Of a stretch of DNA of 13,307 bases, positions 6,291 to 10,579 are shown piece after piece; within the stretch, counting starts at the first letter, position 1, and each line of letters begins with the position of its first letter. This stretch comes from Planctomycetaceae bacterium (lineage in GTDB: Bacteria > Planctomycetota > Planctomycetia > Planctomycetales > Planctomycetaceae). The position numbers and the translations under genes were made by a program. The stretch spans positions 1 through 13,307 of the forward strand of contig DLVV01000466.1 in the NCBI GenBank assembly GCA_003445035.1. Reading direction: 5' to 3'. A model generated the notes under the pieces. That model ran no database searches, was not told where the DNA came from, and saw only the letters and a list, made by a program, of their open reading frames with translations.

Positions 6291-7088
6291 TCATTCCGCT
6301 GCGGTGTGGGCGAGTCCGTCCCGGTGGCGGACGCGGGCCCCCACGGCTCGGTCTATAGCCAGTCGAAATAGGATCCACAGGGCCGCCACACTTTCCTTCC
6401 AACTGATCTTTGATTCCCCGAAACGCCGGTCCTCGAAAACGATCGGCGTTTCGGCAAAACGACTGCCCAGTCGTCGGAGCCGATAGAGGATTTCCTCCTG
6501 GAACGCGTACCCTCGAGCCCGGAAGAGGTCGAGGTCCAGTTCGGCGAGTTGTGCGATGGTGTAGCAGCGAAAGCTGCCGCTGTTGTCTCGTGAAGGAAGC
6601 CCGAGCATCAGGCGGGCGTAGAGGTTGATGCCGCGGCTCATGACATGGCGTCGCCAGTTCCATCCCACGACACCACCGCCCTCGACGTATCTCGAGCCGA
6701 TGGCCACATCGGCGGTCGTCATCAGGTCTCGCAGGGCCGGGATGTGACGGGGGTGGTGGCTGAAGTCCGCGTCGAGATTGATCAGTTGGTCGTATCCTCG
6801 GGCGATGCCCTCGCGAAATCCCGCCAGGATGGCCGTTCCCAATCCCTGCTTGCCGGCGCGATGCAGCACCGTGATTCGCGAGTCGGACTCGGCCATGTTG
6901 TCGGCCAAAGTGCCGGTGCCGTCCGGGGAGTTGTCGTCGATGATCAGGATGTCAGCGTCCGGGGCGACCTGGTGCAGTTCCGGAAGCAGCCGCTCGATGT
7001 TCTCCCGTTCGTTGTACGTACAGAGGGTGATCAACAGCCGGGGGGCTGCCGTCGGCGCTGCGTCTGGTGTGGGAACGGATTCTGGCAT
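6291..7088 (-). CDS. Polyprenol/dolichol-phosphate mannose synthase-like glycosyltransferase (GT2)
   Basis: This is a 265-residue family-2 glycosyltransferase of the DPM1 type, which moves a sugar (typically mannose from GDP-mannose) onto a lipid phosphate carrier at the cytoplasmic membrane face. Visible motifs are LITLCTYNERENIERLL (19-35), ILIIDDNSPDGTG (47-59), the metal-binding LDADFSHHP (105-113), IGSRYVEGG (130-138), RDNSGSFRCY (167-176), FQEEILYR (196-203) and RRFGESKISW (221-230). There are no C-terminal membrane helices beyond one short hydrophobic stretch (about 234-250), so it resembles the single-domain soluble or peripheral DPM1 form. I chose the ATG at 7088 because it overlaps the stop of the preceding gene as TGATG, the usual coupling arrangement; a start 12 codons upstream is possible. 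Donor and acceptor are not determinable from sequence. Confidence 0.92.
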   Translation of the reverse strand: MPESVPTPDAAPTAAPRLLITLCTYNERENIERLLPELHQVAPDADILIIDDNSPDGTGTLADNMAESDSRITVLHRAGKQGLGTAILAGFREGIARGYDQLINLDADFSHHPRHIPALRDLMTTADVAIGSRYVEGGGVVGWNWRRHVMSRGINLYARLMLGLPSRDNSGSFRCYTIAQLAELDLDLFRARGYAFQEEILYRLRRLGSRFAETPIVFEDRRFGESKISWKESVAALWILFRLAIDRAVGARVRHRDGLAHTAAE

Positions 7089-7378
7089 CACGATTCCAAT
7101 AGCGAGCCGGCGATGTCGTCCCATTCGGCCTCGAGCGAGGTCTCGCAGGTCGGCCGGCCCGCACGCTGGTACCAGTAGGCGGCATTGGAGAGATCACCTT
7201 CGATACGGTGCAGGTGAGCGTGGACCCACGCGGCCTGGGGAGATTCGATCTCCTGGACGATCACGTGGCCGGCCTCCCAGCCTTTGCGTGAAGAGAGCCA
7301 CATCGCGCGGACTTCGTCGGTGAGTCCCTGCGGAGGGGCATCCTGGCCGAGTGTCGCTTTGAGTTCATCGAGTGTCAT
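7088..7378 (-). CDS. Small uncharacterised protein (96 residues)
   Basis: This is a 96-residue, mostly acidic, soluble protein without a signal peptide or membrane segment. The core RKGWEAGHVIVQEIESP followed by AAWVHAHLHRIEGDLSNAAYWYQRAG (split across residues 31-74) looks like a helical-hairpin or TPR-like unit. I recall similar short hypothetical proteins in many bacteria, but I know no assigned function. The open frame extends further upstream into glyQS, but the ATG at 7378 lies just after the glyQS stop (28-base gap) and starts the region that looks protein-like (MTLDELKATLG). No strong ribosome binding site precedes it. Its TGA overlaps the glycosyltransferase ATG by one base, so the two are probably co-translated and may be functionally linked. 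Confidence 0.72.
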   Translation of the reverse strand: MTLDELKATLGQDAPPQGLTDEVRAMWLSSRKGWEAGHVIVQEIESPQAAWVHAHLHRIEGDLSNAAYWYQRAGRPTCETSLEAEWDDIAGSLLES

Positions 7379-7406
7379 GGGATCGCTCTGTGAGGTGAGG
7401 CCATGG

Positions 7407-8867
7407 TCAGCTTCGCAGACGACCGTGGATGTCGTCGACCACGCTGTCGAGTGGGATGCGCTGTTGCTCCAGTGAGTCGCGATCTCGGATGGTGACGGTG
7501 CCGTCGCTGGCAGTGTCGCCGTCGATGGTGATGCAGAAGGGAGTGCCGATTTCGTCTTGTCGGCGATAGCGGCGACCGATGGCACCCTGTTGGTCATAGA
7601 CGGAGGCGATGCCGGCGGCTTTGAGATCCTGGTAGAGGCGGCCGGCGGTTTCCGGCATGCCTTCCTTCTTGATCAGGGGGAACACCGCCACCTTGATCGG
7701 TGCCAGCCGAGGGTGGAACCGCATCAGCACCCGGCTCTTCATGTCCCCCTTGTCGTCGGGTTGCTCGTCTTCGTGGTAGGCCTCGCACAGGAAGGCCAGT
7801 GTCGCCCGGTCGGCGCCGGCGGCGGGTTCGATGACATGAGGGGCGAATCGTTCACGGGACTGGTCGTCGAAATAGGTCAGGTCTTTGCCACTGCCCTTGT
7901 GCCGCGGCTGGCCATGTTCGTCCGTCTCGACCACCAGGTCGTCGCCCTGCCGAACCAGTTTCCCCTCCATGTGGCTCCGCAGGTCAAAGTCTCCACGATG
8001 TGCGATTCCCTCGAGTTCTCCGTATTCCCCGTCGGGCAGGAACGGGAAGGCATATTCCACGTCGGCGGTGCCGACCGAATAGTGAGAGAGTTCGTCAGCG
8101 TCATGGTCCCGCAAAATCAGGTTGTCACTGGTGATCCCCAGGTCGATGTACCACTGGAACCGGCGGTTCCGCCAGTACTCGTACCACTGCCGTGATTGAT
8201 CGGGATGACAGAAGAACTCCATCTCCATCTGTTCGAATTCCCGGGAACGGAAGGTGAAGTTCCTGGGAGTGATCTCGTTCCGAAAACTCTTTCCGACCTG
8301 AGCGATCCCGAAGGGGATCTTGACGCGTGAACTGTCGACGACATTCTTGAAGTTGACGAACATTCCCTGGGCCGTTTCGGGCCTCAGGAACGCGGCATTC
8401 TCCTCGCCCGAGAGGGCTCCGATGATCGTCTTGAACATCAGGTTGAACTCCCGAGGTTCCGTCAACTGGCAAGCCTCGTGGTCTCCGGGTGCCTTGCTGG
8501 GCTTTCGAGGACATTCACTGGTGCTCACGTGGTCGGCACGGAATCGGGCCTGGCACTCGCGGCAGTCGATCATCATGTCGTGAAACAGGTCGTAGTGTCC
8601 CGAGGCCTTCCAGACCTGTGGATGCATGATGATCGACGTCTCGACTCCGACCATGTGGAAGGTGCTGGCGGCTCCGTCGGGGACACCAAGTTCGTTGTGG
8701 TTGGTGACCATGTCACTCCACCACGCCTCCCGGACATTCCGTTTCAACTGAGCACCCAGGGGGCCGTAATCCCAGAATCCGTTCGATCCGCCGTAGATTT
8801 CCGACGACGGAAAGACAAATCCTCGCCGTTTGCACAGCGAGACTATGGTATCCATGGATTTCTTCAT
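7407..8867 (-). CDS. glyQS: Glycyl-tRNA synthetase, alpha2 (single-chain, class IIa) type
   Basis: This enzyme charges tRNA-Gly with glycine using ATP. The 486-residue chain is the homodimeric eukaryote/archaeal-like form, not the bacterial alpha2beta2 GlyQ/GlyS pair. Signature stretches are GFVFPSSEIYGG (16-27), DYGPLGAQLKRN (33-44), motif 2 region VGKSFRNEITPRNFTFR (191-207) with REFEQMEMEFF (209-219), and LRPETAQGMFVNF (161-173). The C-terminal anticodon-binding domain includes GRRYRRQDEIGTPFCITID (431-449) and TVTIRDRDS (457-465). An insertion after motif 1 carries cysteines C102, C105, C119 and C133, which may form a zinc site; the second pair is spread out by about 13 residues compared with the usual CxxC. 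GAGG (8876-8873), 5 bases before the ATG, fixes the start. It lies 17 bases downstream of the ComB-like gene. Confidence 0.98.
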   Translation of the reverse strand: MKKSMDTIVSLCKRRGFVFPSSEIYGGSNGFWDYGPLGAQLKRNVREAWWSDMVTNHNELGVPDGAASTFHMVGVETSIIMHPQVWKASGHYDLFHDMMIDCRECQARFRADHVSTSECPRKPSKAPGDHEACQLTEPREFNLMFKTIIGALSGEENAAFLRPETAQGMFVNFKNVVDSSRVKIPFGIAQVGKSFRNEITPRNFTFRSREFEQMEMEFFCHPDQSRQWYEYWRNRRFQWYIDLGITSDNLILRDHDADELSHYSVGTADVEYAFPFLPDGEYGELEGIAHRGDFDLRSHMEGKLVRQGDDLVVETDEHGQPRHKGSGKDLTYFDDQSRERFAPHVIEPAAGADRATLAFLCEAYHEDEQPDDKGDMKSRVLMRFHPRLAPIKVAVFPLIKKEGMPETAGRLYQDLKAAGIASVYDQQGAIGRRYRRQDEIGTPFCITIDGDTASDGTVTIRDRDSLEQQRIPLDSVVDDIHGRLRS

Positions 8868-8884
8868 TGTGTCCTCGGGGGTGG

Positions 8885-9643
8885 TCAGGCGAGTGCCCTG
8901 ATCGTGCTGCTGTGAGTGTCAAAAGCGGGGACGAGATCGACGGTGTCGTGCCGGGCGGCCAAGGCGATGTCGTCGTCGAATCCGAGTTTCCGAAGATTGC
9001 GGCCGCCGTGACTGTTACGGAGTTCGGCCAGCAACTGTCCGGAGTCTTGGGCCACTCGTTGGTAGTGTGAGATGGCGAACCGGGTGGCGTCGTGCGAATG
9101 GGTATCGAAGCCGCCGCGGTTCTGGAGTTCCAGTCCGATCGCTCCAGCACACAGGCAATCCTCAGCCGTGATTTCCCCATCGGTCCCGGCGCAGACCAGG
9201 TGCACCGGTTGGCCGCGTTGAACCAGCGTGTCGGCTACTGCTCGGATATTACAGAAGGCGGCCACCAGGACCATGTCAGCCGGCCGGCAGTTCTCCAATG
9301 CGGATGTGCCGTTGGTGGTGGTGAAGATGATCGTTCGTCCGCCGACGGTTGTGGGCGTGTAACCGGAAGGGGAATTGTCGAGATCAAAGCCGTCGATCCG
9401 TGTGCCACCCCGTTCCCCGGCCAGCAGCGGAGTGGGGTTGTCTTGGCAAGGGGATGACCGCGTGGCCAGTTCGCGAGCCTGTTCGACGTCCCGGCAGGGA
9501 CGGATGGACTCGCACCCGGCTGCGAGTGCGTGGGTCACTGTCGTGGAAGCCCGCAGGACGTCTATCATCACAGCGACCGTACCGGCCAGTCGAGCCGAAA
9601 CGACGGAGGTCGGAAGGAGGTGAATGGTCAGCAGGGGAGTCAT
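8885..9643 (-). CDS. comB: ComB-family 2-phosphosulfolactate phosphatase
   Basis: The ComB family (PF04029) hydrolyses 2-phosphosulfolactate to sulfolactate, the second step of coenzyme M synthesis in methanogens; homologues in bacteria without coenzyme M have unclear roles. The 252-residue product shows the family landmarks: AVMIDVLRASTTVTHAL (24-40), LLAGERGGTRIDGFDLDNSP (73-92), IIFTTTNGTSAL (105-116), CAGTDGEITAEDCLCAGAI (151-169) and GFDDDIALAARHD (221-233). No ComA, ComC or other sulfonate genes are in the window; the neighbour is glyQS. The start is uncertain: ATG at 9643 begins the family-like sequence, with further in-frame starts at 9655 (ATG) and 9679 (TTG). None has a Shine-Dalgarno, and a TATGAT box just upstream of 9643 suggests a leaderless transcript. 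Confidence 0.88.
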   Translation of the reverse strand: MTPLLTIHLLPTSVVSARLAGTVAVMIDVLRASTTVTHALAAGCESIRPCRDVEQARELATRSSPCQDNPTPLLAGERGGTRIDGFDLDNSPSGYTPTTVGGRTIIFTTTNGTSALENCRPADMVLVAAFCNIRAVADTLVQRGQPVHLVCAGTDGEITAEDCLCAGAIGLELQNRGGFDTHSHDATRFAISHYQRVAQDSGQLLAELRNSHGGRNLRKLGFDDDIALAARHDTVDLVPAFDTHSSTIRALA

Positions 9644-9650
9644 GGGTGGG

Positions 9651-9679
9651 ATCATAGGACCGGCTGGCGCGAGCAGCAA
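9651..9679 (-). promoter_or_regulatory. Candidate promoter of comB and the downstream set
   Basis: On the - strand, TTGCTG (9679-9674) and TATGAT (9656-9651) are separated by 17 bases; the -10 matches five of six consensus positions and the -35 three of six. The expected transcription start, about 6-8 bases below the -10, falls at or next to the ATG at 9643, which has no ribosome binding site. It would therefore give a leaderless mRNA. It is the only promoter-like pair I found ahead of the six-gene - strand set. Confidence 0.4.
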
Positions 9680-9692
9680 GATCAGCGTTCGG

Positions 9693-9714
9693 GGTGTGCG
9701 ACCCTCGCGACACC
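9693..9714. repeat. Imperfect inverted repeat in the comB/lipoprotein divergent region
   Basis: GGTGTGCGA (9693-9701), a CCC spacer, then TCGC-G-ACACC (9705-9714): the arms pair over nine bases with a single extra G. It sits just upstream of the candidate comB -35 and about 43 bases before the lipoprotein ATG, a fitting place for a dimeric regulator's operator. A smaller dyad, AGACT-CCT-AGTCT (9719-9731), follows it. No T-run is present, so it is not a classical terminator. Confidence 0.45.
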
Positions 9715-9756
9715 GCCTAGACTCCTAGTCTCAAGAGAGCCGTGAGGAAACGGGCG

Positions 9757-10551
9757 ATGGCCGGCAGGGGTGAGTTGACTGGGCTGCAATGGACCCGGCG
9801 ACGGGCTCTGGCGGGCCTGGGAGGACTGATCGGTCTGGCCGGGTGCGGCCCATCCGGGGAGCCGTTCTCGTCGGCCGGCGACGGTGGTCGGCGGCGGCCG
9901 CCCGAGAGATCTCTGAAGCCGGCCTACAGCCGTCGCCATCGCCTCGAGGTACCGCGGACATGCCTGGATTGTCCCGGCGGCGAGTGCATCCTGTTGCACT
10001 TTCCGATACGCGAAGACTATCAGCCCAGTTCGATGGACGACCTGCTGGAAGGGCGTCCGGGAAGCGACGCCGATGACGGTGAGGTTGTGGCAGAGCAGGG
10101 CACGCGTTGGCACGTCGATGAGCCCGCCCAGTTGGCCCAGTTCAACTGCTGCGCCTACGCCGCGGGGGACGTCGTTGCCCTGGGACCGGGGGACTGGCTG
10201 TGTGGAGAGGTCAACCCGCTGACTGACGGCACAAATCCGATGCAGGTGCTGCTCGAGAGTTTCTACGAGCAGGTGGCCGACTTCGCACCTCCGTTCACTT
10301 CCGAGGCGATCGAGGCGTTCGAGACATCCCATTTGATCCGAGATAACGACGTGGTTTGCCTGGTGGGCAGTCGTGGCCCGGACTATCCCCACGCGATGCG
10401 GATTCGTGACCGTCGAGACCGCCACTGGGTGGTGGGGAAATTTGGCGAGGACCCGATCTTGTGGACTCCGTTGGAAACCGTCGGCGGCGCCTACGAGGGG
10501 CAATTCGACCGCGTCTGGGTGTTCCGTCTTCGAAAACCTCGTTCGAAGTGA
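9757..10551 (+). CDS. Predicted Tat-type lipoprotein, possible cysteine hydrolase (NlpC/P60-like), function unknown
   Basis: This is a 264-residue exported protein of no family I can name with confidence. The N-terminus has a twin-arginine segment TRRRAL (13-18), a hydrophobic stretch (17-29) and a lipobox LAGC (27-30), so Cys30 would be lipid-modified. A charged, low-complexity linker follows to about residue 65. The domain begins with CLDCPGGEC (69-77) and contains FNCCAYAAGDVVALGPGDWL (129-148), then DNDVVCLVG (197-205), YPHAMRI (210-216) and HWVVGKFGEDPILWTPLETV (223-242). The order Cys-x-x-Ala-Tyr-Ala, then an aliphatic 'DVVCLVG' strand, then His, then 'KFGEDPI' resembles papain-fold hydrolases of the NlpC/P60 or CHAP type; this is an inference. 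The ATG at 9757 is chosen because GAGG (9744-9747) lies 9 bases upstream; a GTG at 9742 is the alternative. It is divergent from comB and convergent with the helicase. Confidence 0.78.
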   Translation: MAGRGELTGLQWTRRRALAGLGGLIGLAGCGPSGEPFSSAGDGGRRRPPERSLKPAYSRRHRLEVPRTCLDCPGGECILLHFPIREDYQPSSMDDLLEGRPGSDADDGEVVAEQGTRWHVDEPAQLAQFNCCAYAAGDVVALGPGDWLCGEVNPLTDGTNPMQVLLESFYEQVADFAPPFTSEAIEAFETSHLIRDNDVVCLVGSRGPDYPHAMRIRDRRDRHWVVGKFGEDPILWTPLETVGGAYEGQFDRVWVFRLRKPRSK

Positions 10552-10579
10552 ACTGACGGATGGAATCGCGGTGGTGGGC

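Noticed and set aside
7379..7597. Upstream extension of the 96-residue protein's frame into glyQS
   Set aside because: The extension reads Ser/Thr/Ala-rich shadow sequence inside the glyQS C-terminal coding region; the ATG at 7378, just past the glyQS stop, is the sensible start.
9644..9679. Longer comB starts (TTG 9679, ATG 9655)
   Set aside because: They add a Pro/Ala-rich stretch not typical of the family, have no ribosome binding site, and 9655 overlaps a promoter-like -10.
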